10,829 nucleotides of DNA from Spirogloea muscicola (GCA_009602725.1 WELB01000143.1:95668-106496); one strand, 5' to 3'; shown: positions 1-8,214, counted from the stretch's first letter. Translations and numbers: made by a program. Notes: a model not told the origin generated them from the sequence alone.

Positions 1-2876
1 CGCCCCCCGGCGTGGGCGCCGCGCTCTTGCGGCAGCGCTTCCACCGCAGCCGCGAGCTGGAGCACGCCGACGCGTCGCTGCTGCACGCGCTGGACGAGCC
101 CGCGCCGGCGCCGCTGCTCTCCGCCATCGACCGCTCCGACCTCGACGAGCTCCTGCACGCCGCCGACCTCGCCGGCCGCGACTTCGCCGCCGCCCGCGGC
201 GGCGCGCGCCTCGTCCTCACCAGGTGCGCGCCCTGTCTCGGTCCGTGGCGCGTGACGTAGGACGGCGTCGGGAGGGCCCCCCCGGGGCAGCCTGGCCCAG
301 CCCTGGCTCCGCCCCCGCCTGACGCCGCCATGGCGCGGGCGCGGCCGCAGCTCCGACGGCGACGCCGTGGCGCCGGACGAGCAGCGCGCCGAGGAGGCGC
401 TGCACGCGGGCGAGCTCACCATCCCCCGCCGGTGCGCCTCCTCAACCCCCCCGGCTCGCCCCCGCTGGCTTCCTGGGCGGGCAGCCGCTCAGGCCGCGCC
501 GGCCGGCCGCTCGCAGGCCTGCGTGGACGACAACCATGAGCCCCGCACAGCTGGATGAACGAGAGCGCCGGGCCTTCCTGGACTGGCGCCGATCCCTCGT
601 CAGGTATGGCCTCGCTATGGCCACCGGGCACGCCTGCCCTCTGCACCAACTCAAGTGGTGAGAGGGACGACAGAGACACTGGGGCAAGTCCTCCTAGGGT
701 CTGGTCATGCCAATTATTGAGCAGCCTCTCATGCGATACGCGCCAGGCAGTTGGACTGATAACAATCGCGCATCGACTGTGGAGGTGCAGGCTGGAGGAG
801 AATGACAAGCTGGTGGTCACGCCCTTTGAGAAGAATCTGGACATTTGGCGTCAGCTGTGGCGGGTCCTGGAGCGCAGCGATCTCGTGAGTAGGCACACTT
901 GTACGAGGGGTAGGACATGGGTCGCTTGAGGTCTGTGCGTCCCGCAGGCTCTGAGGTGGCCATTGTTGTTGCCGCGGCACAGGTGGTGACGGTGGTAGAT
1001 TCTCGCAACCCCCTCTTCTACCACTGCCCCGATTTGGAGGTCAGAATCCCACCTGCGGAAGTAGCTTGCTTACTGCCATGCTTTGCGGTTGTCCTTGACT
1101 TGATTGCCAGCAGGAGCTGCTGTGGACATATTTGTTCTCCGTAAAATGATGCCTCAGCAAAGGAGTGGGTCCTTCACATTTTCCAGGCATATGTACGTGA
1201 GCTCTCACCAGAGAAGCATACAATACTTCTGCTCAACAAAGCCGACCTACTCACGCTGGATGTCAGGTAAAGTGGACCTTCGAACCTCCTGGCTGTCCCG
1301 ATGGTCCCTTGGTAGTTCTTTTCCCTGCTTCTCTGGAGGTTGTCTTTTGGTTAGCTAATGCTTGCTTGCAGCTTAACAAGTGACAGTGCTTTGAGCGTCC
1401 CTGGTTTGCCATTGGCCTCGTACTGACTGCCATGCGCCTGGCAGGCGGCGGTGGGCTGACTATCTCAAACGAGTGGGGCTGCCTTTCGTCTTCTGGTCTG
1501 CCAAGGCTGCTACAGATGGGCAAACTGTGACGTCAGAGAACCACCAAGGAGGTGACATCCCCGATGAGGTTGACGAGGACGAGGAAGAAGGCGATGAGAG
1601 CACAAGAATTCTCAGTAGGGAGGAGCTGCTGAGGAGGCTGGAGGCGGAAGCAGCAGCGGGCACTGTGCCGTGCTTGATAGCAGGCGCAGAAGCAGGCAGC
1701 AGGGATGGCCAGGGGGGGGCCGCAAGGGCAAGAGCGCCGAGGAGGGGGCCGGTGGTCGTGGGCTTTGTAGGTTACCCCAACGTGGGCAAGAGCAGCACCA
1801 TCAACGCACTTGTGGGCCAGAAGAAGACAGGCGTGACAAGCACGCCGGGCAAGACCAAGCACTTCCAGACACTAGTTGTCAGCCCCACACTGACGCTTTG
1901 CGACTGCCCGGGCCTAGTGTTTCCTTCCTTCACGTCTTCGCGGTCTGAGATGGTGACATGCGGCGTGCTCCCCATTGACCGCCTCACTGATCAGACGGGC
2001 CCTGTGGAGATCCTGTGCCAGCAGATTCCACGCACAAAGCTGGAGACCATCTATGGTCTCCAGCTGCCAGTGCCAGCGTTGCATGAGGATCCTGACAGAG
2101 CTCCAACGGCTGCGGAGCTGCTAAAAGCTTACGCTCAATCAAGGGGCTACGTGTCCTCGAGCGGTCTGCCGGATGAGACTCGGGCTTCGCGACAGCTGCT
2201 CAAAGACTACACAGCAGGCAAGCTGCTCTTCTGTCATCTACCTCCTGATTCAGAGGTCCAGCCAGGTCATCCTCCATATCCCGCCATTGTGGATGCCAGA
2301 CCATCCTCCCTGACTGCGGCCGAGCGACGAGGAGACAGCGGCAGCAGCGAGAGCGAGTGGGTAGAGGAAGCCGAGGAATCTGAGAATGACGAAGATGAAG
2401 AAGTATGGGAGGAGGAAGAGGAAACGGAGGAGGAGGAAAAGAGGGCCAACAATGCGACCAGCTTCGGAGTGATCAGCGAAACGAGTGGCACAGACCGGCA
2501 AGGAAAAGCGTGCGCACACGGAGATGCTGAGCAAGAAAGCAGTCTTGGTAGCCACCAAGGCACAGGTGCATCTTCATGTGGTGCAGGAGCCAATCAAGAG
2601 GGAGCCAGCCAGCCTGTGGTTGCTGACATGACGCTAGCAGCAATGAGGAAGGAGGTGGAGAGTCGCCTGGTCCGAGGAAAGGCAGAGCACAAGATGCACA
2701 AGAAGGGCCCCCGGAGAAAGGATCGCAGTTGGCGAGTTGCTCGCGGGGGCCTTGACAAGGTTGACCACACGGATGCCTTCAGAGCCGTGCAACGGCCCGT
2801 AAGCCACGGTGCAGCCTTGAAGGCCAGTGGTTTGCCACATCAGCATACATTACTATCAGGAGAGGCAGGTTGCTGA
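1..2876 (+). CDS. LSG1: LSG1-type circularly permuted GTPase of 60S ribosome maturation (7 exons, 5' partial)
   Basis: Family role: LSG1 is a cytoplasmic GTPase that helps release the export adaptor NMD3 from pre-60S subunits. Exons I can join: 1-223 (codons from base 3), 351-431, 517-603, 791-884, 983-1039, 1187-1266, 1445-2876. All six introns (85-187 bp) are GT-AG, and the join gives 683 open codons plus TGA, close to the usual length of about 650. Numbering from base 3: an N-terminal LSG1-like region with SDLDELL and IPRRPAWT; G4 NKAD at 197-200; G5 SAK at 225-227; G1 GYPNVGKS at 316-323; G2 threonine in TPGKTKHF near 340; G3 DCPG at 360-363. The order G4-G5-G1-G2-G3 is diagnostic of the permuted YlqF/YawG class. 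An acidic linker (247-258), a long acidic stretch (about 510-540) and a basic tail (618-637) follow family habit. The start codon lies just left of the window. Intron 5 has an unusual GTCAGA donor. Confidence 0.95.
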
Positions 2877-3245
2877 TGTATAGATCTGAGAACACTTTAG
2901 AGAGTCCTTTCACAAGGCGTTGATCACATGCGTGCAGGTTTGCATTATGTAATGAGGGCCACAGATAACAACCCCCATGTCACATGCCTGGAACTCTTAA
3001 GCCTCACTGAAGGGGTAGTTCCTCTTCCATGATTCTTTCTTAGTGTACAGATGATTTCTTCAAGCTGCAAATATATTGAGCTTTGACAGCAAGGCAGCTA
3101 CACTGTGCATATTGCTCGAAGCTAACGTTGGTGCCACTGTGACCCACACCGGGGGGGGGCCTCCTAAGTGGCCAGGGAATTGCCAACTCGAAGCACTCTA
3201 TATTCTCAGGTGCAGATGAGTGGGGGCACGCAGTCTGCAGCAGCA
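2877..3245. other. Convergent 3' intergenic region
   Basis: This stretch of about 370 bases lies between the stops of LSG1 (plus) and the SDHAF4-like gene (minus). It should hold both 3'UTRs. Apart from the TGTAA at 2948 and a run of nine G near 3151, I see no gene, repeat or structured RNA. Confidence 0.6.
2948..2952 (+). promoter_or_regulatory. Candidate green-algal poly(A) signal of LSG1
   Basis: TGTAA lies 72 bases after the LSG1 stop. In chlorophytes, UGUAA takes the place of AAUAAA and cleavage follows roughly 10-20 bases later. A pentamer is common by chance, so the call rests on its position. No matching TTACA was found between 2877 and 3245 for the convergent gene. Confidence 0.5.
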
Positions 3246-3650
3246 TCAGAAGTCGTAGCACCGGCCTCCCTTCTCCCAGTCCCCATACCTTGTCGGCTCA
3301 GGTCCTCGGGGTCCGCCCACCTCGCCCGTCTTCCTGTTGACGTCATCTTGGACGGGGTCGTCCTCGTCCTCTGCCACGGCTGCCTCGTCCTGCTCGACAG
3401 CCTCCTGGCTGGACCACTCCGCGGCAGCGGGCTGCTGCTCTGACCGGAGCTCGCGGTCGGCCGGCTGTTCTGGCGCCGACGAGTAGGTGCGCGGCGAGGC
3501 GAACGCGCTCAGGGCTGGGCGCTCGAAGACCAAGCCGCCCAGCTGGCTCGAGGAGCCCGGCAGAGGCGCAGGCAGCGGGCCGGGGTGCGGCGCGCACCTG
3601 CAGCAGGGGCGACGGAGCAGACCACAAGGCCTTGGCAGCGTGAGAAGCAT
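3246..3650 (-). CDS. SDHAF4: SDHAF4-like succinate dehydrogenase assembly factor, mitochondrial
   Basis: Single-exon gene of 134 codons, ATG at 3650-3648, TGA at 3248-3246. The last 33 residues carry the DUF1674/SDHAF4 signature: [18 protein letters not shown] followed by YGDWE.GGRC.DF. The N-terminus is rich in Arg, Leu, Pro, Ala and Cys and nearly free of acidic residues for about 45 positions. An R-T-Y-S-S sequence near residue 55 resembles a mitochondrial presequence cleavage site. The middle (about 65-102) is acidic and probably disordered, as in relatives. Known role of the family: a matrix chaperone that binds flavinylated SDHA and promotes its pairing with SDHB in complex II. Length fits the family (about 100-130). 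It is convergent with LSG1. The ATG is chosen because it opens the presequence; I see no need for an intron. Confidence 0.9.
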   Translation of the reverse strand: MLLTLPRPCGLLRRPCCRCAPHPGPLPAPLPGSSSQLGGLVFERPALSAFASPRTYSSAPEQPADRELRSEQQPAAAEWSSQEAVEQDEAAVAEDEDDPVQDDVNRKTGEVGGPRGPEPTRYGDWEKGGRCYDF

Positions 3651-3784
3651 GAGAGCCTGCGGCGAGCTAGGGGGCGGACTACCAGCGGAGCGCAGCTGCT
3701 TTGTCTTCTATATCGACGCGACGGCGATGGACCTGGGCGGCGGCTGCAGCGGCGCCGGCGGAGAGCAGCGATCGGCGGCGGCGC

Positions 3785-3785
3785 N
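3785..3785. other. Ambiguous base (N)
   Basis: The only N in the window, in very GC-rich sequence (gcgcNgagag). Probably a sequencing or assembly uncertainty. It makes any reading frame across it unreliable. Confidence 0.95.
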
Positions 3786-3870
3786 GAGAGCAGCCGCCAG
3801 ACGGCCTCTCAGAGCCTCCTCGTCAGGAGCCTGAGCCTCACCGCCAGCCAGCGGCGACGGCATCGAGCGC

Positions 3871-3894
3871 GGCGGCGGCGGCGGCGGCGGCGGC
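3871..3894. repeat. (GGC)8 trinucleotide microsatellite
   Basis: Eight perfect GGC units, flanked by further GC-rich triplets, about 220 bases upstream of the SDHAF4-like ATG. It could lie in the promoter or 5'UTR. No function can be assigned. Confidence 0.95.
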
Positions 3895-4211
3895 GCCGCG
3901 CATGGCGGGCCGCAGAGGGGAGACGTCGTGGGTTGAGTGACCGAGGGGCGGAGTGGCCAAAAGGCAAACCAGCTCTTCCAATGTAACTCCTACGTTGATC
4001 CTATTCCGCCAATGTAAATGCAAAGGCAACGGCTGGAATCGGCGCCAATCGCCAACGCGTTGGCCGTTGGCGAGGCTCCTCTACGCTCCAGCTTCCCGTC
4101 ACTCGATCTCGTACGTGCCATCTAGCTGCAAAAGTGCGTCACTGTGAAGCAGCTGAGTTGAGTCATGTGTCGTCGTGCATGAAGGGCTGACATCTCAGTA
4201 ATGCGTTCTGA

Positions 4212-4450
4212 CGCATCACTTCACGTCAAATTGAGACAGCCCAGCATACTCCGAGTGCACACGTGACGCTGGCTAATGCACTCTCACTACTTGGTGCAGT
4301 TGATGAGCACTTACCAGGACCATTTGTGGACCAAGGACCAACTCACAGCAGGCCATCATCAGATGGCCACGTGACCTTTCAGTATCACACCACGGCTGTG
4401 TCTTTCTCTGGAAGCATGCAGCCACTTGGAGGAGCACTGCGGAGCAGTGG
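4212..4450 (+). other. Unassigned open stretch at the insertion site of retroelement copy A
   Basis: A plus-strand frame is open from 4212 (just after a TGA) through 4450, then runs into copy A in frame. About 80 codons, no motif I recognise, no clear start. It may be an exon of an unknown gene disrupted by the element or a chance open frame. Past the element, the same frame would end within four codons (TGA at 5057-5059). Confidence 0.25.
4436..4450 (+). repeat. Left target-site duplication of copy A
   Basis: ACTGCGGAGCAGTGG here matches ACTGAGGAGCAGTGG at 5033-5047 in 14 of 15 bases. Similarity to other element copies starts just inside this repeat, and the conserved 3' end stops exactly at its partner. 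This is the mark of target-primed insertion. Confidence 0.85.
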
Positions 4451-4898
4451 GCCACGTCTTCTCCTGGACGTGGTGACCACCGACTCCTATGACCGCTCCC
4501 ATCCAACCCAGTGTGCCACCAAAGCTGGGTATGCGGTAGCCTGCACAGCTCGGGCCAAGGAGCTAAAATACGCAGATCACCCGCGGGAAGACGAGTTCTT
4601 CCCGCTCGCCATCGATACGCACGGGGCGCTGGGCGCTCGGTGGCTCGAGCTGCTCAACCAGCTCTCTCGTCACGCCATTGGCCGCCGCTTCCATGGGGAG
4701 CCGGTGGACTCCCATGCAGCAGGGTCGCTAGCGCAGGTGTACCGCATGCGCTTGGCCGTCTCGCTGCAGAGGTTTATGGCCCGTGCGCTGCACCTGCGTG
4801 CAGGCAGAGCCCTCGCTGCTGCCTCTGGCTCTGGCCAGGGGACCCGCTTCCAGGAACCCAGTCTCTCTGACCTGAGGCTGCTTAGCAGGGGTTACTGA
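4451..4898 (+). pseudogene. C-terminal fragment of element ORF (RLE domain, second half) in copy A
   Basis: The frame is fully open from the insertion joint to TGA at 4896-4898. It starts just before the second catalytic Asp (PRLLLDVVTT), contains the family's AKELKYADHPRE and FFPLA.DTHGALGARW blocks, and ends LLSRGY-stop. By eye it differs from copy C at about 21 of 149 residues, many substitutions conservative. It lacks the zinc-finger-like motif, the first catalytic Asp and the whole reverse transcriptase, so it is a dead remnant despite its intact frame. The open frame extends upstream into host DNA, which is not part of the element. Confidence 0.85.
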
Positions 4899-5032
4899 GT
4901 GCTTTGTAGCTGCTTCGCTTCTTTTCTGTGCTTGTTGTTCTTCGTACTTCCCCTGGCCCCTTCTCGTCCTTTGTACATTCTTTTCTGGGCTGGCTTTTTC
5001 CAGCCCCTATCCTCAATGGGCGAGCCCTTCTC
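4451..5032 (+). mobile_element. Retrotransposon copy A: 5'-truncated RLE-type non-LTR element end (subfamily 1)
   Basis: 582 bp: the last about 149 codons of the element ORF plus a 134-base 3'UTR, flanked by a 15-bp target-site duplication. The 3'UTR carries a 7-bp hairpin GGGCTGG/CCAGCCC (4987-4993 and 5000-5006) after a T-rich run and ends GGGCGAGCCCTTCTC with no poly(A). Copies C, E, F and I share this tail. The 5' truncation falls inside the endonuclease domain, so this copy cannot move by itself. The flanking duplication fixes the true 3' end of the family. Confidence 0.88.
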
Positions 5033-5047
5033 ACTGAGGAGCAGTGG
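5033..5047 (+). repeat. Right target-site duplication of copy A
   Basis: ACTGAGGAGCAGTGG, partner of 4436-4450 with one mismatch. It begins right after the conserved CCCTTCTC terminus of the element. Confidence 0.85.
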
Positions 5048-5129
5048 ACTAAGCCACTGAGGTAAGCGGATCATTGTTCTGTTTGTGCAGGTCCTGAGCC
5101 GTCAGTCACACCAGAGGATTACACGGTCA

Positions 5130-5560
5130 ACATATCATATCACCATTTATTTTTCATATCAGCATTTCATCAGATTATACCGGAGGATGATTTGGTCTCA
5201 TATCAAATCATATCATCATTCTTTCACACACCAATATTTCAGCACATTCAATTTTCATCTTTTCATGACAACGGATATCATTAATTCGTGATCATATTAT
5301 CACCATTTTATATCATCACCATCACATGATCATCATATCAGCAATGTCATATATCGTCGGATTTCTTCTAGATCATCAAACAATCCTATCGTCATCGAAC
5401 CATATTGTTCATCATCACATCGACGTATGATCATCGTCATCATCAGCATATCATATCATCATATATCATCATACCTTCAATCAATTCTCATCAACATCAT
5501 CATATCAGCTATATCATCATTTCTACGACTTACATCAGCAGTCACCACGGCAGCGCCATC
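5130..5560. repeat. Degenerate ATC/ATCAT-rich low-complexity tract
   Basis: About 430 bases of imperfect CATATC, ATCATC and similar units, far more AT-rich than the flanking genes. Open frames here are His, Ile and Ser runs from the repeat and are not genes. It is a decayed simple-sequence array. Confidence 0.85.
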
Positions 5561-5620
5561 CCATCACCAGCACCATCGTGTCTCTCCGTGGCTCAAGGCT
5601 TCTGCCTGGTATGCATTCCT

Positions 5621-5875
5621 GATGCGCTACATCACCACCTTGGCCTCCCACCCCTTTGCTTGGCTGTCATCTGCCAGTGCAAGTGTGGTCATATTGCCGA
5701 TAATCAGCTCGCTCTTGCTGCGCACATGCTGAGGTGTGTTGAGGGGGGTGAGCGCATTGCCTCGGACGACGTACTCAGAGATACTGTGTTTGAATTGTGC
5801 GCGAGGCGGGGTATCATCCGGTGATGGAGGTGTCCGGCATCGTGCCGATCTTCACAAGGCGCGGCAGGCCATATC
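5621..5875 (+). mobile_element. Retrotransposon fragment B: internal piece of the element ORF (subfamily 3, like D)
   Basis: Translates as ALHHHLGLPPLCLAVICQCK, then a CxC-x12-H-x3-C zinc-finger-like motif, GGERIASDDVLRDT and RRGIIR-stop (TGA 5822-5824). After a one-base shift the frame continues as REAGYHPVMEVSGIVP. The DNA is very similar to minus-strand copy D. B stops in the middle of the endonuclease domain, so it lacks both ends. The His of the family's (A/S)-H-D motif is Asp here. The edges are estimated from where similarity to D fades (about 10 bases uncertain). Non-functional. Confidence 0.8.
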
Positions 5876-6870
5876 TGCTGATCTGATGATGCTGATTTTA
5901 AGCCACAGCTTACCTCCGCTCTTTCTGATTTTCATAGGATATCTGCAGCCTTTAAAGCTTCAACTATTTGCACTACAATTCTTTATCTGAAGGTGATCTA
6001 GTCTCTCTCTTTCTGCTTTTTATTACTTTGCATCTGATTGTCATCGGCATTGTCATTGTCGTTGTCATTGTCGTTGTCATTGTCATTGTCATTGTCATTC
6101 ATTGTCATTGTCTTGTATACCTTCCTTGGCTTTTACTTAGTCTCTGCAATGTATTTCACTTGCAATCTTTTACCGTATGAGTAGCGGAACTCTTTACTTA
6201 TATGGGGACTTTGGTTTCTTCATCAAATTGCGACGGTTTCTTCTTCAGTTTGCGACAAGGTTATCGTTCTGAAAGTCTTATCACAATGTGTGCTCTTCTT
6301 TTGACTCTCTTAGGTGCATTTCGCCTTCTTTACTTATTAGAAACAACATAACAATGAAGAGCACTCCTGGATCATTCAGAGAGCTACAGCTACTTTCTTA
6401 AGTAGCAGTAGCTCCTACTTTTTCCCCCTTGGTTTTTTCTTTTATTTCATACATTGTTATTTTGGCATGTGCACGTAGGCCTTGAAGAGATTTTAGCAGA
6501 CTATGTGCAGAACGAGGGTACTCGTGATCTACTTCTTCTTTGTATACGAGTACGCATTCTACTTATCATCAAGGGAGAAACTACTAATCATGAAGTATGC
6601 TTTATTTTCTTTGCATTGCCCATTTAACAAGAAATGGAAAGAATATCCTTACAACATTAATATTTATTGAACTCATGTTACTCGCGTTGAACATGTATTT
6701 CTTAGTGTTCTCTGTTGATTGTGATTATATGATGGGGCAGTAATTTGATCTCTTTGTATTATCTGTAGCAGCTGCAGAGTCTGCTACTGCACTAGCTAGT
6801 TCAGAGATTACTTCTGGCAATCGTGTTACTATAGCTGTAGAACCTATCAATTGTATGAAAGGTTAATACC
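5876..6870. other. AT-rich gene-poor region
   Basis: About 1 kb with many stops in all frames and no recognisable gene. It holds one hexamer microsatellite (separate entry), a small inverted repeat near 6388-6415 (agctact/agtagct-like) and an imperfect direct repeat near 6216-6263 (TTTCTTC...TTGCGAC). I see no retroelement tail or coding remnant in it. Confidence 0.6.
6037..6113. repeat. (GTCATT)n hexamer microsatellite
   Basis: About a dozen imperfect ATTGTC/GTCATT units, several with GTT in place of ATT. It produces an artefactual Val/Ile-rich open frame that looks like a membrane segment. No gene is supported here. Confidence 0.9.
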
Positions 6871-6873
6871 CTT

Positions 6874-6951
6874 TGGGAGAGGCAAGAATCTACGTAGAAA
6901 CATTTCAACAGATCAACAGTCTGTCGCTATTAACCACTCGGCCACTCTTCC
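6874..6951 (-). pseudogene. Degenerate tRNA-like sequence, serine-tRNA type
   Basis: Reading the minus strand: an acceptor half GGAAGAG (6951-6945) pairs 6 of 7 with CTCTCCC at the other end. Next comes TGGCCGAGTGGTTAA, the box A and D-arm pattern of class II (Ser/Leu) tRNAs, then GCGACAGA. The anticodon arm is a perfect 5-bp stem ACAGA/TCTGT (6924-6920, 6912-6908) around the 7-base loop CTGTTGA. GGCCGAGTGGTTAA and GACAGACT...ATCTGTTG are characteristic of nuclear tRNA-Ser. The T arm is damaged (GTAGATTC, several bases missing), so box B is lost. Most likely a tRNA-Ser pseudogene or a tRNA-derived SINE head. Confidence 0.55.
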
Positions 6952-7077
6952 CTCTCCTCTGCCTCCATCTGCCTCTGGCGAGGGGAGAAAATTTCGTGTA
7001 TTTGAAACAAACGAAGGCCAAATGGCCAAGTACAAAGGGGAAGCCTCTGCCTCGTATTCGTTCCCTTCAATTTCACG

Positions 7078-7130
7078 CTATCTCGCTATCTTGTTATCTC
7101 ACTACTCTCGTCATCTTGCTATCTCGCAAT
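7078..7130. repeat. Degenerate CTATCTYG tandem tract
   Basis: Imperfect tandem units such as CTATCTCG, CTATCTTG and TTATCTCA. It directly adjoins the tRNA-like sequence at 7131. It could be the tail of a retroposon read on the minus strand, or an unrelated microsatellite. Confidence 0.6.
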
Positions 7131-7190
7131 CTACAGGATTTTAACCTGTGACCTTCATGTTTTTCTTTCCATCTGAGCTAAGAGACCAAC
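7131..7190 (-). pseudogene. Second degenerate tRNA-like sequence
   Basis: Minus strand: GGTCTCT, then TAGCTCAGATGG (full box A match), then CATGAAGGTC, then a T arm with a perfect 5-bp stem ACAGG/CCTGT (7152-7148, 7137-7133 within about one base) around the 7-base loop TTAAAAT. Box B is GGTTAAAATCC, one mismatch from consensus. The 5' half of the anticodon arm is missing, so it cannot fold as a tRNA. CAT before GAAGGTC hints at a methionine tRNA, which is only a guess. It directly abuts the 3' end of retroelement copy F. Confidence 0.5.
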
Positions 7191-7202
7191 CCACAAAAGA
7201 AG

Positions 7203-7712
7203 GAAGTGCTTGCCCATAGAGAAGAGGGGCTGTCAAAGCCAGCCGAATGGACAATGTCCAAAGCCAGAGAAAGAGGAGCCGGAAAAGGACTACACTACAA
7301 AAGACGACGATGCGGAGGGAAGCTCAGTACCTGCGAGTGAGCAACATCGGGTCTGAGTAGCTCGCTGCAGGGAAAGAGGAACTCCGCCGAGACCCAGAGG
7401 CGGCGGCCATAGCACGGCCTGCTCGCGTGTGGACGGCATAGGCAAGGGAGCGTTGAAACGAGACCGCCGGGCGCATTCACTGCCGCGAGCCACTCAGACC
7501 TGATGTTGCTCACTCGCGGGTACTGAGCTTCCCTCTGCATCGTCTTGTGTTTTGTTAGTGTAGTACTTTCCTGGCTTTTCTTTCTTTGGCTTTGGACATT
7601 GTTCAGTCTTTTTGGGCTGGCTTTGCCAGCCCCTCTTCTCTATAGGCGAGCACTTTCGCTGTTCGGAATACCTGGGCTAGCGAACCGGCGGCGTTGAAGC
7701 CGGGCATTGCCT
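7203..7712 (-). mobile_element. Retrotransposon copy F (subfamily 1), interrupted by nested element I
   Basis: A minus-strand element end in two pieces. The upstream piece (about 7712-7662) encodes PGFNAAGSLAQVFR. The downstream piece (7478-7324) continues with MRPAVSFQRSL, then HTRAGRAMAAASGS, and ends LLTRRY-stop, its TGA read from 7326-7324. The 3'UTR follows with a hairpin (7245-7238 and 7234-7227, loop TTT, one mismatched end pair) and the end GGGCAAGCACTTCCTTC. It closely matches copy E. Element I sits exactly between the codons for R and M. Apart from that insertion the visible frame is open. Its 5' edge at about 7712 is estimated. Confidence 0.82.
7479..7661 (+). mobile_element. Nested retrotransposon end I, inserted in F in opposite orientation
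   Basis: 183 bp on the plus strand. It encodes TAASHSDLMLLTRGY-stop (TGA 7524-7526) and then a 3'UTR with the best hairpin of the family, an 8-bp stem GGGCTGGC/GCCAGCCC with loop TTT (7614-7621, 7625-7632), ending near GGCGAGCACTTTC. Both sides of F join cleanly across it. The flanks share only TTC (7476-7478 and 7662-7664), so the duplication, if real, is 3 bp. The few bases between the usual terminus and the right TTC are unexplained. Confidence 0.8.
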
Positions 7713-8090
7713 GCCATTGTACAAGTATGAGAAATTGAATTCTTTATTCTTGCGCAGAAGTGTAGATTTTTCCTATGACTTTTTCCATTACTTGTTTGTT
7801 TTGTTCCTGTGATACGGTCTTTCTCATATTGATTCCATCAAACAGTAAAATCCGATTTGTCACAAATTCGATTACAACCAAGGATTTATGTTTATTCTAT
7901 GCGTTTGCTTGATATCCTGCATATGTTCTCACATACCTGTGATTTTCATAGCCTCAGTAGATTCCAATACTTCTTGCTATGCAAAGTCTTGCTCGTAAAT
8001 CGAAGTGAAAAATTACCTTTTCTTCTTCTTGTGGCAGCCTTAAAAGAACCTTACGATTCAATGTTCAAACTGCCGTGCTCTCGCCCAGAA
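7713..8090. other. AT-rich spacer, nothing recognised
   Basis: About 380 bases of AT-rich sequence between copies F and J. No credible open frame, RNA or repeat was found by eye. Confidence 0.6.
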
Positions 8091-8170
8091 GAAAGGAAGT
8101 GGCTCTCCCGAAGGGGGCAAGGGCTGTGAACAGCCAGCCCGAAAATGACAAGGTCCGAATGGGCCAAAAG
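8091..8170 (-). mobile_element. Retrotransposon tail J (subfamily 2), 3'UTR only
   Basis: The minus strand shows CTTTTGGCCCATTCGGACC and CATTTTCGGGCTGG, then a 6-bp hairpin GGGCTG/CAGCCC (8140-8135, 8126-8121), then CCCTTGCCCC and GGGAGAGCCACTTCC. The same blocks occur in tails G and H. No coding part remains. It lies head to head with H. Confidence 0.75.
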
Positions 8171-8214
8171 TGAGCCCTTGGGCGAGCCCTTCAACAAAAG
8201 CGCTGTCTCGCTAC

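Larger units (their letters stand above)
3651..4260. other. Upstream region of SDHAF4-like gene; no gene recognised
   Basis: This holds the presumed promoter and 5'UTR of the minus-strand gene. From 3651 to about 3950 it is extremely GC-rich; open frames there are runs of Ala, Arg or Pro and are not credible genes. From 3960 composition becomes mixed. Two TGTAA pentamers sit near 3980 and 4013, but no plus-strand gene precedes them. Two small perfect inverted repeats occur: TCGCCAAC/GTTGGCGA (4049-4056 and 4066-4073) and ATGCGT/ACGCAT (4201-4206 and 4211-4216). Confidence 0.5.

Noticed and set aside
2250-2593. Antisense Ser/Leu-rich open frames inside LSG1
   Set aside because: Shadows of the acidic Glu-rich stretch of LSG1 on the opposite strand.
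3585-3986. Plus-strand open frames rich in Arg or Ala around the (GGC)8 tract
   Set aside because: Low-complexity translation of GC-rich triplets, containing an N, no motif, no agreement between frames.
5060-5090. Possible intron (GTAAGC...TTTGTGCAG)
   Set aside because: Only about 30 bases, below a workable intron size, and no coding exons on both sides.
5968-6180. Val/Ile-rich open frame resembling a membrane protein
   Set aside because: It is the translation of the GTCATT hexamer microsatellite.
7203-7661. Inverted repeat read as terminal inverted repeats of a DNA transposon
   Set aside because: The arms are retroelement 3' ends with the same coding tail, and one is nested in the other. 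There is no transposase and no outer target duplication.
8179-8192. TTGGGCGAGCCCTTC, matching the 3' end of copies A and C
   Set aside because: About 13 matching bases without the hairpin or any further tail sequence. It could be a remnant but is too short to call.
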